A stretch of DNA of 64,000 nt, taken from NCBI GenBank assembly GCA_949358305.1, contig OX442315.1, positions 13,914,427 to 13,978,426 on the forward strand, written 5' to 3'. Origin of the DNA: Strigamia acuminata. Taxonomy: Eukaryota > Arthropoda > Chilopoda > Geophilomorpha > Linotaeniidae. Position numbers and translations under genes: made by a program. Positions 12,912 through 24,876 of the stretch are shown here, piece after piece (the stretch's first letter is position 1; the number at the start of each line of letters is the position of its first letter). The notes beneath the pieces were generated by a model. It ran no database searches, was not told the DNA's origin, and saw only the letters and a program-made list of their open reading frames with translations.

Positions 12912-13712
12912 GATAAATCGCGAAAAAAGAAATCGCGAATCCCAAAAAAAGCGACATTTGAAATCGCTACTTGTGGAATCGCGAATCGTGTTAGCGCAAA
13001 CTCTCACTGGCGCGAACTCAAACTGGCGCTAATTAGACACGCGCGAAAAAAGCAATCGCGAAATACACAAATCGCGAAACATCGCGAAAAAAGCAATCGC
13101 GAAATAAACAAATCGCGAAAAATCGCGAATAAAACAAATCGCGAATAAAACAAATCGCGAAAAATCGCGAAAAAACACAAACATCACAAACATCACAAAC
13201 TGCAAATAATCGAGCCCGTTTCGCCGCCCGTTTCACCGCCCGTTTCACCCGTTGGACGCACATTACGGAGTGTCAAAGATAGGATGGCAGCAGCAAATTC
13301 ACCACCACCCGCAAATCCAGCGGTTACGCAGCGTGGACGAGGGCGAGGGCGAGGGCGAGGGCGTGGGCGAGGACTTGGCCGAGCTTCGGCAACACTGTAA
13401 AGTTTTTGTGTTCGTTCCTTGTTTCATTTTGTTAATAAGTTAAGTAAATAGTTTCAATTTTTTGCATTTTTTCGATTTTTTCAATTTTTTCCATTTTTTT
13501 CGATTTTTCCTCAATTTCGCGTTTTCTGAATTTCGCGTTTTCTTTTTGCGAATTTTTGTAACATTTCGCTAAAGTTTGATTCGCGATTTCTTTTTTCGCG
13601 ATTTTTTCTTTCGCGATTCCTTTTTTCGCGCCTACTTCCGTATAAAAAAACAAATCCCGATTTTCGCGATTCCTTCTTTACGCGATTTCTTTTTTCGCGA
13701 TACATCCGCCAC
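12912..13712. repeat. Opposed arms of TCGCGA-rich repeats
   Basis: Left arm (about 12912-13175) is packed with AAATCGCGAAAAA and related steps; right arm (about 13505-13712) carries the reverse-complement form TTTTTTCGCGATT. The arms are imperfect inverted repeats around a 320-bp centre holding a small Arg-Gly ORF. CpG density is much higher than in the surroundings. Open frames listed on the minus strand here are repeat artefacts. Confidence 0.75.
13284..13400 (+). CDS. Tiny Arg-Gly-rich ORF (38 aa), uncertain
   Basis: ATG at 13284, TAA at 13398-13400. The peptide starts MAAANSPPPANPAVTQ, followed by about six RG pairs and a tail LGRASATL. RG-rich tracts bind RNA in many proteins, but six consecutive GGGCGA steps could equally be a microsatellite. 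A possible 5' splice site (GTAAAG at about 13396) lies at the end, so this may be a first exon. It sits exactly between the two TCGCGA arms. No homologue recognised. Confidence 0.25.
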   Translation: MAAANSPPPANPAVTQRGRGRGRGRGRGRGLGRASATL

Positions 13713-13719
13713 CCCAAAT

Positions 13720-15213
13720 TCAGTACTTATGCAGTAGAAATTTAATTTTTGCCACAATGGCAGACTTTATTTCAGCTGATTGAATGAAAACATAACCAAT
13801 TCATCATTCCGGTTTAATGACAATTAGGTGTCACGCATAACTTGAAGAGTATATGTCGTGAGTCAAATGTCATTACGGTGTTCTCTGAATTACAAGCAAG
13901 CAAATTTGATTGTCATTTGCCTTCCGTAATGTTTACTTCTGATTCCAAGTAGAATGAGTTATTTAGCGTGAGTAAACTTAGTTTTACATCATGATGCGGT
14001 TGGTGATTTATTCAACTCAGTTGAGTAAATCTATAACTGTAAAATGAATAAAATATTAAATCCTATCGGTTCCGAATGGTAAGCTTCATCCATCGCTCAG
14101 CCCAATATCCTCGCGATCACACAGTCGCCGTCTGCTTCAGTGGAAATTGATGGTAAACGTCATCCATCACAAAGTCCCGTGGCGTCACCCAGTCTAGCGA
14201 GTACTAAATGCTCGTACAAGCCTAATTCCTCGCCAGTATGAGCAATCATAACCACAAGTGAAGATGGAGGTTTCCTCATTCAGGGTCGTACTCACAGAAC
14301 ACAACATTATCCGTAGCTTCAATCTCAGTCAAAGATTGGTGATGCATCATTGTTTTGATGACACCCAAAAGTTGCCTTTCAACAACCCGCATTTCACCAC
14401 AAACTATGGCAAGCAGCACCATCATCGGCGGAATATTTGCATATATAAATATATGCGGGCTCAAGTAAGTATGTGTGTAACAAATATCATGACAAGAGAG
14501 AGCTATTTCCGGTTGCACGGTAATATATGCTCTTGCCGGACAATGGGACGTCTACTGCTCCAATAAGGACAAGGGTTGCCAAAATACATCCAATCACTGA
14601 GTGAGTGGGTGGATTCTGAGGCCACTTGCTCAGGTAAATTACTCCCAGATGTTAAACAAGAACTGGATACTTAAGAGCTAGTTCTCTCTTATGTACGGAC
14701 AGGAACTGGATAGCTGGGACACATTTTGGATTAAGTCTTTGACTCAATCCACAAGGTATCCATAATTAGTGCAGGTGTAAAAGGTGAGTAACCTCTTAAC
14801 TTGGTTTTATGATAAATTCGTTGAATATTATCATAAAACCGTCAAATAACTTATTTTCTGTGGATAAATTATTAAAGAAGCTATTATGAATGTTAAACTG
14901 GTATAAAACTAAGTTTTATACAGTTTAAACATTTAAACTCAAATCTTGTATTTCTGGTTGAATTTGCTGCTAAATGTGGAGCGCGCCATCTATTGACTAA
15001 TTTAAGCATCGTTATGTAATCGTCACAAAAACAACACCGCACACTTCACAAGTCCAATCGAACCGGTGCTCTGACTTCTCGTCCACTCCGTGTAAACGTC
15101 TTCACAGGAGCACCGTCGCTCACACCTTGTTCATGTCAGCTGCTCTCATTCGTTACCGCCGTTGATGTCATCTGAGCCGGTCTGGCCTGCTCGGCTGATC
15201 CCTCGCCGCTCCA
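13720..15213. other. Intergenic, no supported gene
   Basis: Open frames at 14258-14566 and its antisense lack domain signal and credible splice context. Visible structure: an inverted repeat GGTTTTATGATAA...TTATCATAAAACC near 14802-14840 and another (TATAAAACT/AGTTTTATA) near 14900. The part from about 14970 is GC-richer and may be the decayed 3' end of the adjoining gypsy element. Confidence 0.4.
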
Positions 15214-17300
15214 TCAATTCTCCGTCGCTAGTGGCAACTGCGCGCGAGTATGCTTTACCACACTCGTATTTCTTCTGAGCACCCGACCATCAGCCATCTC
15301 TACCTCCACTGACCGCGGGTAATCCGTCTTGCTCCCAATCGCCACGCCCTCCCAATTACGGTACCCTGTCTGCACACGAACCCGGTTTCCGACCTCAAAA
15401 TCCTGCGCAATTCGTGCTTGACAATCAGCATACCGCTTCTGGGTGGCACGTGCCGTAACTAATGCTTCTGTTACTCCTTTCTGCACTTTCGGCTCCAATA
15501 AACTGACATGACCATTTAATAATGACCGTGTTCTTTGAATAAATAATCGCTGCACTGGCAACCCCAAACTCGTACTTCTTGGCGTATTTTGCCAATTTAA
15601 CAACGCAAGGTACACATCCGATCCGTCACTCATACACCACTTAATGATGTTTTTGGCTGACTGCACACTGCGCTCCGCCAAACCGTTTGCCCTAGAAAAC
15701 CTCGGCGACGATACGCTGTGTACAAAATCCCAATCCGTCGCGAATTTCCGAAACTCATGTGACAAATACTGTGTACCCCCGTCGCTTTCTACCATCTCCG
15801 GTATACCATGCACTGCGAAAAACCGTTGCATTTTCTCTAAGACTTTCCCGGCCGTCGTTTCTTTCAACTGGGATACTTCATAAAACCCCGAGTAACTATC
15901 AGTTACCGTAACAAACTGCTGACCCTTGATTTCAAATAAATCCGTCGCTACTCGCTGCCACGGTCTCTCCGGCACCGGTTTAGACATGATCGGTCCCTTC
16001 ACGTTGGCTTTTTGTGTCCGCTCACACGTACTGCACACCTTCACCATGTTTTCAATGTCCACCGTCGTGCCTATCCGGAACACCGCTTCCCGGGCTCGTC
16101 GAATAGACGATTGAATGCCCAAATGGCCTTGGTGTATGTATGCCAAATACTCGTTGCGTAAACTCCGTGGAATAATCGGCCGTTGATTTTTGAACAAAAT
16201 CCCGTCATACGCGGCAAGTTTGTCCCTAAAATTCCAATATGGTTGCACTACTGCTGGCACTTGCTCCTTTTTCTCCGGCCAACCGTCCCACACAACCTTG
16301 ATAACCGCTTGACTTTCCACATCGCTCGCCAATGCCAACCGTAACTTCTTTTCTCCCCGCACCGTCATGGTCAACACGACATGAATTTGCAACTTATGCG
16401 TGTCCTCTTAAACCGGACCAGGTTCACAATCCCGACTTTGCGCATCTGTCACCGGGATCTCCGTACCTTTCTTATACGTTATCTGCGCTCCATACGGCAA
16501 CAGGTAAAAAAACTGCAAACGCGCCAGCATACGATCAAGATTTTTCTTTGCAATTACTTCTACCGGCTTATGATCCGTTTCCACTGTTAACTTTTTTCCG
16601 TACACAAACTCATGAAACTTGTGACATCCAAATCGTATGGCAAAAGCCTCTTTCTCGATCTGCGGATACCTTTGCTGGCAAGGCGTCAGTGCCTGCGTCG
16701 CAAATCCGATGGGTCTCCCGTCTTGAAATAATGCCGCCCCCACCGCATGCGAACTCGCATCGACAGACAACACAACATCTTTCTGCACATCATAGTATGC
16801 CAACACTGGCGGGCTCTTCAATGCGGCCTTGATCAGGTTCACCTCCTTTTCTTGTTCGCTTGCTCATTCCCAACTGACGTCCTTGTGCAATAATTTACGC
16901 AGCGGCTCCTAGTACACCGAATATTTTGGCATAAATTCAGCCAAATACACCGTCATCCCAAGAAACCGTCTCAGTTTGTCTTTGCACGACGGCATCTTCA
17001 ACTTATCAATGGCCACTACTTTTTCTGGGTCTGGTCTGATGCCTTCATGCGACAATACATGACCCAAAAATTTTATCTCTGTCGCCTCCATAATACACTT
17101 CTCCTTGTTAAGTCAAAACCCCTTTTCAAATAGTCATCGGAGTAACTGCTTCACCAGCTTTCTCAATCCCGCCAAAGTTTCGGCATATGCTATTATGTCA
17201 TCGATGGACATGTCAATGTCAGGAATGCCTTCCAACACTCGCTCCATCATACTTTGAAACACCTCCGGTGCCGACAAAATACTTCGCCTTTTTTAATTTC
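15214..17300 (-). pseudogene. Ty3/gypsy pol remnant: RT fragment, RNase H, integrase
   Basis: One minus-strand frame runs from about 17280 to 15214. In order: the C-terminal part of reverse transcriptase (SAPEVFQ-like segment and the YxDD-box equivalent SIDDII near 17200, then FLGHVLSHEGI), RNase H (VDASS, KEAFAI, TDHKP at 16408-16842) and integrase (HHCC knuckle near 16100, catalytic D in VTDSYSGF, D in ESDGGTQY, E in GLAERSVQ). The frame stays in register but contains in-frame stops at about 16909, 16864 and 16408, with further damage near 17100. The front half of reverse transcriptase is missing at about 17290, where the sequence jumps to protease-proximal DNA. The integrase block (392 codons) is still open, so decay is fairly recent. 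Confidence 0.93.
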
Positions 17301-17466
17301 CGTTTTCTCTGGACCGCGTAACACTAGAGGTATTCTTCTCGGTGCTTAAATCTGAAATGGAGCATTTTCATCAATATCAATGTCGTACTCAAAATCTTTG
17401 ACTGTTCCGAGACCCTTGAACACTTTGCTCTCGATGTGCTCATCGCTCAACTCGGGCTTGACCACA

Positions 17467-18480
17467 TTAATCCGCTTCACCAAACCTAATCGCTCGCAAG
17501 TGGCTCGCCCAAACAAAGTTAGTACACAATCGTTGACTACTTTGAACCGCTACACCCGCTTCCTGCAACAACTTCTGCGATATCACGTTGCACCGGGCCC
17601 CCAGATCTAATTTCACATCTATTGTTCGTGCGTCATTAATTCTGACCCGCTCCGTCCAATCTTCGTACGACTCGTCGTCTTCCATCGTAATCTGATCGAT
17701 GGTGAATTCCCCGTACAGCAATTCGTCGTCATCATCGTGCTCGACGGTGTTCACTTCCTTTTTCTTTTCCGTTTTGTCGTATTTTTGACGTGGATTTCGA
17801 TCAACGGCCGGGCTTGACACTCCTTTCCACATCATCGCAAAATGCCCTTTCTTATGACACTTGTGGCACTTCTTTTTGAATGCTGGACATTTGCCAAATG
17901 CATGTGTCCGGTTACACCGTCCACACGGCTTCGTTGACCCACCCGGCATCTGACTCGTGCGTTTACTTTTGCTCGAATTTTCTTTTATAAAATCCACTTT
18001 CGAGTCCTGCGAACCCTGGATGGTTTTTGCTTGCACTTCCGCAACTTCCGCCGCTTTCGCCAATTTTACAGCTTTTTCCAGCGTCAATGTCTCTTCTTCA
18101 AATAAACGCACTTGCAAAGTCTCACTGCGAACTCCGATTGCGATGATATCTTTCAACAACCGGTTTGCTTGCGCACCAAAATTACACTTTTCACGAATTG
18201 TTTTGGCTTGCGTGAGAAAATCATCAAATAATTGTCCTTCTTTCGGCCGCAAGTTGAAAAATTGATACACCGAATACGTCTCATTCACTGTCGGCGCAAA
18301 TTTATCCGCATATTTCTTCTTCACAGCAGCTACATCCTTCTTTTGCGCGTCTGTTAGTCCCAGCGTTTTAAAAATCATTTGCGCATCCGGACCCACACAA
18401 CTCATGAATGTTGCTACTTTTCGAGACTTCGAAATAAATCCGGCTACGATTGTAGCACGCGCAAATAAACAATTCGATAT
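17467..18480 (-). pseudogene. Ty3/gypsy gag-protease remnant
   Basis: Open minus-strand frame of about 312 codons from the first internal ATG (18405), continuing upstream to about 18475 without one. It has a gag capsid-like helical part, then two zinc knuckles: CGRCNRTHAFGKC (CX2CX3HX4C) and CHKCHKKGHFAMMW, where the last Cys is replaced by Trp. The protease active site reads DLGA where DSG/DTG is expected, so the protease is probably dead. Belongs to the same element as the pol remnant downstream. Confidence 0.9.
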
Positions 18481-18582
18481 TTGAAAACTTAACTAACTTA
18501 TTTAATCATGGAAAATTTAACGATACAAAAAACGCGTGGTTAACACGTTGAAGTATAGAAAAAAGATGGCGGATGATCCAAA

Positions 18583-18858
18583 AAACGGGGTCACCAAATG
18601 GTCAGCATGGACCGTCCAAAAATACAATATTAACGCTAGAGGGCACTCTTGGTGTTCTAGAAACATACATATTATCGAATTAAAACATAGCAATTAATTT
18701 AATCAAAACAACTACTTAAAAAGACAAACAATTACTCTTAAAATCAAACACAATAAAACTCAACACTTTTTGAATAAAACAATAAAAAATGAACACAAAT
18801 TGAAAATCTTTAATAAAAACAATAATTCAAATTATTAAATCCAATCTGGGATTTTACA
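18583..18858 (-). mobile_element. Possible LTR with adjoining primer-binding site
   Basis: On the minus strand a segment beginning TGTAAAATCCCAG (about 18858) follows a C-run just after the BEL integrase, and ends before TGGTGACCCCG (about 18590-18600), which has the form of a tRNA primer-binding site. It could be the 3' LTR of the BEL element or the 5' LTR of the gypsy element. No second LTR copy was found, so this is tentative. Confidence 0.35.
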
Positions 18859-18890
18859 TTGCCGGGGGGGGGGGGGAAAAGACTGCAAAA

Positions 18891-20318
18891 TTAATTATCG
18901 TCGGCGACTTCCAACGAGCAAAGTCTCTGCACCGGTCTTTTTAACGTTTTCCCTCCTGGAAGCATCATTTCGCAAGATCGAATTTTTCCATCTCTGCCAT
19001 CAAACGTCTTTGTAATTTTCGCCGTCTTCCACGCCATGCGTGGTTGTCCCAGCTCCTGAACAAGGACCAAATTGTTGACTTCAATTTCTCGTGATGCTTT
19101 TACTCGTCGAAATTTGCGTAATTCGACGAGATACTCGTGAGACCATCGTCGCCACAATAAACTCGTAAGTCTTTGGCGCAGTTTCCATCGCTTGATGAGT
19201 TCCGTCCTTTTGCTCAAATCTGAGCGATGATCTGGATCATAAACATCCGGTAAACTGGAAAGCCGAGCTCCAATCAGGAAATGAGATGGCGACAACGGTT
19301 CAGGTTCGGTTGGATTGTCAGTCACGTACGTAATAGGGCATGAGTTGACAATTGATTCGACTTCCGACAACACAGTTGTCAATTCTTCAAAACACAATGA
19401 CGATCTTTCTAGTATTTTTTTCAGACTCAATTTGACAGTCCTAACTCGTCGCTCCCAGAAGCCCCACCACCATGGGGCGAGCTCGACTATAAACTTCCAT
19501 TGGATTTTGTTGTTAGACAAGAATCCCTGGAATTTCTCGTTGGCGAATCCGTTTATGAATAACGCCAAATCTTTTTCTGCTCTTTTAAATGTTTTTGCGT
19601 TGTCTGAATACACGACACTCGGGATTCCTCGCCGAGATATCATGCGTTTGAACGCCAGGATAAACTTCTCTGTAGACAGGTCCGATACTAACTCAAGGTG
19701 AACAGCTTGTACCACCGCGCAGGTAAATAAAGCGATGTAACATTTTTCGTCACTTCGCATATAGAGTGGGCCTGTGAAATCAACGCCAATTATCTGGAAG
19801 GGTGCAGCACGATTGATGCGGTCAGAAGGGAGAAGCCCGATGGCTTGTGTCATTAGTTTTGAGTTCACGCGACGACACGTTATGCATTTGGACGCGTAAC
19901 TTTTTATCGTTTTTCTGACTCTTCGGGTCCAAAATCTTCAGCGAAATTCCGACAACGTATCTCCCAATCCTCCATGTAAAGCACGTCGATGGCAATCCCT
20001 TATTATTAGTGTGGTCATCGGCGAGTCTGTGTCCAATACGACTGGAAAAATAAAGTTCTTCGTTCTGATGTGATCGCGAATTCGAGAATTTATTCTCAAA
20101 ACTTCCTTTTTGTCGATAATTAATTCCACTTGCGATAAAAGCGATTCCTTGCTCAATTTTACAGCGCTCTGCAGACAGTCTAGTTCCTCTGTAAATCTTG
20201 AACGCTGAACATGACAAAACCAATATGTTTCTGCCTCTTCAATTTCCTCGGTTTTCAGCGGTCCGACAATTGATCGATCCTTTTTCGAGTTTCTAACGAA
20301 GCGCAACATCCACGCCAT
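18891..20318 (-). pseudogene. BEL/Pao integrase region, one in-frame stop
   Basis: Minus-strand frame with the H2C2 zinc domain (HRRALHGG, then SKCITC), integrase catalytic residues (D in GVDFTGPL, D in VYSDNAKTF, E near WGFWERRVRTVK) and the C-terminal domain typical of BEL/Pao polyproteins (SPSHFLIGARLSSLP, LVLVQE). A single TGA at 19938-19940 splits an otherwise continuous frame of about 475 codons. The element is cut at about 20320, upstream of which RNase H, RT and gag are absent and other repeat DNA begins. Confidence 0.93.
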
Positions 20319-20323
20319 GATCC

Positions 20324-20892
20324 TTACCGGCGGACCTGGATCACTGGTCCGGGACCGAGATCGCGCACAACACTGGGTACACCTAATGTGTACCGCGGTA
20401 CAAGTACTTGCGCCGTCGCTGAAATGTACCGCGGTTCAAGTATTCGGTACTTGCACCAGCGCTGAAATGCATTGCAGTTCAAGCGAGTACGCGGTACTTG
20501 CTGCTTCTGCAAAAAGTACCTCGGTCCCGGTACAGTACCGGTACCGGGATTTTGCGGTACTTTTGCAGTACTCGGAAAAACGCAAGAAAACACGAGATTC
20601 TCGTGTTTTCTCCCGTTTTCCACTTTTTTTTTAAAAATTTGATGTTAACTTACATTTATTCGAAGTGAGTGTAAACATTAACCAGAGAATCTCGTGTTTT
20701 TTCGCGTTTTCCCGAGTACTGCGAGACTACCGCTAATTCACGGTACCGGTATTACAGAGCGCCGAAAGTAACGCGGTACAAGTACGCAGTACTACCGTAG
20801 ACTACGAAAAGTAACGCGGTACAGGCTGCAGTACCGTACCGGTACCAGCGGTACTGGATGACCGGTACCGTTACTGTACCGTGCTCAACACT
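20324..20892. mobile_element. GGTACC-rich palindromic repeat, probable hAT-like fragments
   Basis: Dense GGTAC/GTACC motifs form many overlapping palindromes. An inner inverted repeat (about 20571-20605 against 20676-20715) carries AAAACACGAGATTCTCG. Both borders contain CAACACTG followed by GTAC-like steps (about 20367 and 20885); its reverse complement CAGTGTTG resembles hAT termini. Family assignment is by terminus resemblance only. Confidence 0.45.
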
Positions 20893-21130
20893 GAGTACGA
20901 CGCATGTAAAGATACGGCAGAGTATATTGGCCGAAAAGTGACCATCAACCAACAGTTGAGCGATATCAACTCTAAGGTAGACGATAAAATGATGGCGGCA
21001 ATTGTACTTGCGATCGAGAATTGCGGATCCAACATCACGGCGGAATATGTCAAATTACGTCTTTTTCAAGAGTGTCAACGCCAAAAGAAGGAAGTTACGA
21101 GCGCGGCATTCAGTTTGAGCACTGGAAATA
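20893..21130 (+). pseudogene. Retroelement gag fragment, copia-like
   Basis: Plus-strand frame containing EYDACKDTAEYIGRK, then a helical segment with IVLAIENCGSNITAEYVKLR and LFQE. This pattern resembles the UBN2/copia-type gag region. The frame starts inside the GGTACC repeat and, after about residue 85, enters a low-complexity minisatellite, so only the middle is gag-like. Confidence 0.4.
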
Positions 21131-21139
21131 ATGGACGTG

Positions 21140-21380
21140 CCAATTCTGGGAGGGAGGATTATTTTCGACCTGGATTCCTTTCAACCTGGATTCTTTTCGA
21201 CTTAAGGGGAAATGGCCTTCCTTTCGACTGGGATTATATTCGACTGGGAATGTTTTCGACTGCTTTTTTTTTTCGACCAGGAATTTTTTTGACCCAACCG
21301 GGATTATTTTCGACCAGGAACATTTTCGACCAGGACATTTTTCGACCAGGAACATTTTCGACCAGGAATATTTTCGACTT
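21140..21380. repeat. TTTTCGACCAGGAA minisatellite
   Basis: About 14 imperfect units built on TTTTCGACC/TTCGACTGG/AGGAACA with 14-17 bp spacing. Clustered TCGA steps. Coding frames across it (FRPG/FSTRNIFD) are repeat-driven. Confidence 0.7.
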
Positions 21381-21540
21381 GGCTGAATCCTGGTTGTTCA
21401 TTTTTTGTTTTATTACATTGGTAATTTGTTTTATTTTATTTTTATTTTATTTTTATTGGGGAAAGACACAGAAATTCTTTAACGAAAAGATCTTAATTTT
21501 TATGGAAATATCGGCAGTAAATTCATTACCAAACATTTAG

Positions 21541-22533
21541 ATTTCAAGAGATAATAAAGCAAACGCTAGCAAAAAAGCAAATTATAAATTAAAAGGTGTA
21601 TGGCTGAAGAATAAACCAATAAGAGCAAAGAAGAACAGAAGACGAACTAAACAAGAAGTTACACATGAAAGGGGAGTGATAAACTCCTCATCCCATCAGG
21701 GTCAAGTAGCTAAAGGTCACTGGCTACCGTATAGTGTTGATCAACACAGTTGACCTTCATGTGAGTAACTAAGGGGGGGCTTCTGTACACACCCCCAAGA
21801 TGGCGGCTTTCTGAATTCCACCTCAAGTTTAATAAACTTAGGGACCATAAGCTTATTACGTCCATTTATATGTCCTAAATGTTTCAAATGAGAACAGGAG
21901 CAGAACAAAAAATTGTTTTTAATTAGACAAACCTGTGGTCACACGTTTTCCGGAAAAGGTGCGAGCATCCCATGTGAGCATTTCTTCAAAACAGATGAAT
22001 TAAGAATAAAATTCACGAAAATTATTTAAAGTAAAAAAAAGCAGTTTTAATTGAAAAAAACTCGTAGGGATTGGTAAAACAAACATGCGAGAAATAATAA
22101 AAAAATTTGTTTGATTAATTTGACAAAATGCGGTGGTACTGACGAGTATGTATAAAGCTACACGAAAACAATGATGAGAGGTTAAAACGTTCTCGAGTAA
22201 AGGCGATCTGAAAACACAGAAAATACAAACAAATTCCACCCTCGCCCAATTCATTCACTGGAAGCCATGGGTGCGCCCAACGTAACGACGGCGAGATTCA
22301 TCACGCATGAAGTGATTGAAATGATGGATTTTATTTAATTGGTAATAAACTTATTACTTAATTTGCTTCATCTGCTTTTTCTCCTTTTAAATGTTTTAAT
22401 TAATCAAACAATGTTAGCATAATGTTTTCATCTCGCAATCGTTAGAATCAGCGCGCTCTCGTCGCTAAAAACGGAACTTAAAACTAACAAAATCGGTCAC
22501 TAGGTGACACAACGGAAAATAACGCTACAGGAA
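21541..22533. other. Intergenic; upstream region of LRR copy A
   Basis: No gene supported. Includes a small palindrome GTGTTGATCAACAC near 21740. The last 100 bp (from about 22420) match the upstream region of LRR copy D and hold the intact site GGTCACTAGGTGACAC at about 22498, which is the empty form of an insertion site in copy D. Confidence 0.5.
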
Positions 22534-24555
22534 ATGGCAGGTACGCTTACAGCTCTGAGTATGAAAGTGCTGGCAGATTTGGTGTGGGGTTCACTTAAAA
22601 TAGGATTTATACGGATGGATGCATCGAAAGAGAGAGGTATGTCGAAAATTTAAATAAAATTTAAGTCCATACATTTATTTCATATTTCTGGACTACTCGA
22701 TAGTGGGTTTAGCTCGGAAAATTGCAATATATTAGCGAATTTATCGACCAATAATTTGAGGGAAGAACTCGACAAATTTGAAACGACTTTAAACCAGTTA
22801 TACGAATATTTGAATTTGTGTAAGTTCCTATTTTATTACTAAATATATTTGCAATTGATAAAGATCCAGTTGAAACACATGATTTATGTCAGCTAACAAA
22901 TTACGGTGTGATAGGCTTTACTTATTCTCTACATGTATTCTTCTAGCCACAAGTTTAAAACTAGAACTTTCACACGTTCTAAATGCACAATTCAAGACAA
23001 ACGTGAATTCATTCTAAATGGCGCTGATGATCGAAATGGGGTTTCACTCCCTTGATGTTCAACCTTATTTACACAAAACTGGAAGTTTTAAACTCATAAA
23101 TTTGCTCAAAAGTGGGAAAAAAGTAACGTTTTTAACTACATTTTACCCTCATATTATTCTATATCTATTAATCATTAAAATGGCAAATACATTCGACTCA
23201 ACGAGGTTTTATTTGGTCATTGAAATTGTAATCACCGCACAAATGGATGATGTTAGGGTATAAAACATTTTTCAAATCTAAATTTTCTTATTTCTTTTTT
23301 AAAATAGAATATCAAAAAGTTGATTCTTCGTCCATGTACGGATAATTGTTCGACCTGCAATACAATAACATCTATTCCAACTCAAGAGTTTCTCGTCACA
23401 TCATTTCCAAACCTGCAAGAATTGACGGCCCGTGGAAATTGCTGCAACGACTCCGCTTTGTTCTTAGTAGCTAAACACTGCCCACATATGAAGAAACTGA
23501 CGGTCGATGGTGTGGATGGAATAACGGATGCAGGGATCGAATTTCTTTGCTCACCTCAATCGGTAGTGAAGCAGTTGGTGTATTTGGACCTCTACAAAAC
23601 AAAGGTTACTGCAATAGGAGCAGAAAAGGCCATGAAGAACTTGCCTTTTCTCGAAACCATCAAATGCAGTAATCACATGGACACCATTCATCTTCTTAAA
23701 TCTCTGGCTGAACAAAAGTTGGTGTTTGTCAGTTACAAAGATATATCATTGGCATTTACAAATAGGACCGAAGAAAGATACAAATGCAAAGATTTGCTCC
23801 GGAAACTGCCCTTGATTTTCCCCAATTTATGCCACATCACAATTGCAACCTGGGTTTTGATCGAACCAGAGCCCTTCATTCTCTTACAATCCTTATCAAA
23901 GATTAAAACATTCGAGTTCTCAGAAGAGAGGTGGGGAATCGAAGTGACTTCATTCCCATGCGACATCAACCTTGCCAATTTCCACCCGCAAATGAAAAAT
24001 TTGACAGTACTCTATTTACGTTCATTGGATGTTTGCATCCATTCGGTGTTAAACGGTGCACCATGTCTTCGCTATTTGACCCTTGAAAACGTGTCCGTTT
24101 CAGAATTCTCTCACAGAAAAGCCGTGAAGATAAATTCGAGTGGTTTGCATTTACAGGTTCTAGATTGTGAAGGAACAGTGGTGGAGAATTGTTTGGAGTG
24201 TTTCGGTCCCAATGTCAGAACCCTAAGAATTGTAACAAGTGACTATGTGAGCTTCAGGATAAACAGTGAGACTTCGATGAATCTCTCACATCTGTGGTTG
24301 GATGGCCTGCAAATGGAAACTGTTAAATGTTTAGTGAAAAACTGTACAAATTTACAGGTGCTTAATATTTCCCCTTGGATCAGCATTGCGGCAAGCAGGG
24401 AAGCGGCGATGTGGTTTCAAAGACACCGTCCCCTTGTTAAAGTCACGTTTTATCACGATTACGAAACTCATTGGTTTGAAGATGAAAAGTATTCACCATG
24501 TTGTTTTTGTCAGGCATACAAATCTACTAGTAATATGAATTTAACGTATGCTTAA
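22534..24555 (+). pseudogene. LRR gene copy A: LRR exon intact, 5' exons damaged
   Basis: Four exons by comparison with its paralogs: 22534-22636, 22691-22819, 22947-23257, 23308-24555. Joined, they would give 596 codons. The N-terminal 180 residues (MAGTLTALSMKVLADLVWGS...) match no family I know. Exon 4 encodes about 415 residues of Cys-type LRRs resembling AMN1/SKP2-like repeats (FPNLQELT, CPHMKKLTVDGVDGITD, LVYLDLYKTKVTAIGAE) and ends with a conserved KYSPCCFCQAYK tail. Two lesions: the acceptor of exon 2 lacks AG because about 21 bp present in copy D are deleted, and exon 3 has an in-frame TAA at 23015-23017 (CAA in paralogs). The LRR exon has no lesion and could be expressed from an internal start. 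Function unknown; an adaptor or recognition role is only inference. Confidence 0.7.
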
Positions 24556-24876
24556 ATTTATGTTTATTATTTGTCCAAAACATGGAATTGTAAATAAAAT
24601 TATAAATTTACAAAAATAAAATGAGTAAATCAAGAGAGACAGGAATAATGAATCTACTAGTATTCATTCTATTTCAAGTCCATGGTTTGACCAATATTTA
24701 ATTTAACAGTTTAAGGAGGCTAACTGATCGTGTCAATATTTTCTTAAACATTGAACACTTTAATTAATACTATAAAATTGGCCTTGCGGATCGTCAAAGT
24801 CTTGTCATGCTTGGAAATCTACATTTTGGTTCAGCCAATAAACTTCTGCGCAACAATAAAAACTAATAGTAAAGTA
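24556..24876. other. 3' flank of LRR copy A
   Basis: Shared with the 3' flanks of LRR copies B (inverted), C and D. AATAAA-type signals lie near 24593 and 24616. Ends at a TA that is the target site of the next element. Confidence 0.6.

Noticed and set aside
14258-14566. 102-codon ORF
   Set aside because: No domain, no splice or Kozak support, antisense frame also open.
16332-16832. Plus-strand ORFs opposite gypsy pol
   Set aside because: Antisense shadows of RNase H and integrase coding DNA.
22534-23257. F-box at the N-terminus of the LRR proteins
   Set aside because: Tempting because Cys-type LRRs often follow F-boxes, but the expected LP--V/W pattern is not clear in LSMKVLADLVWGS.
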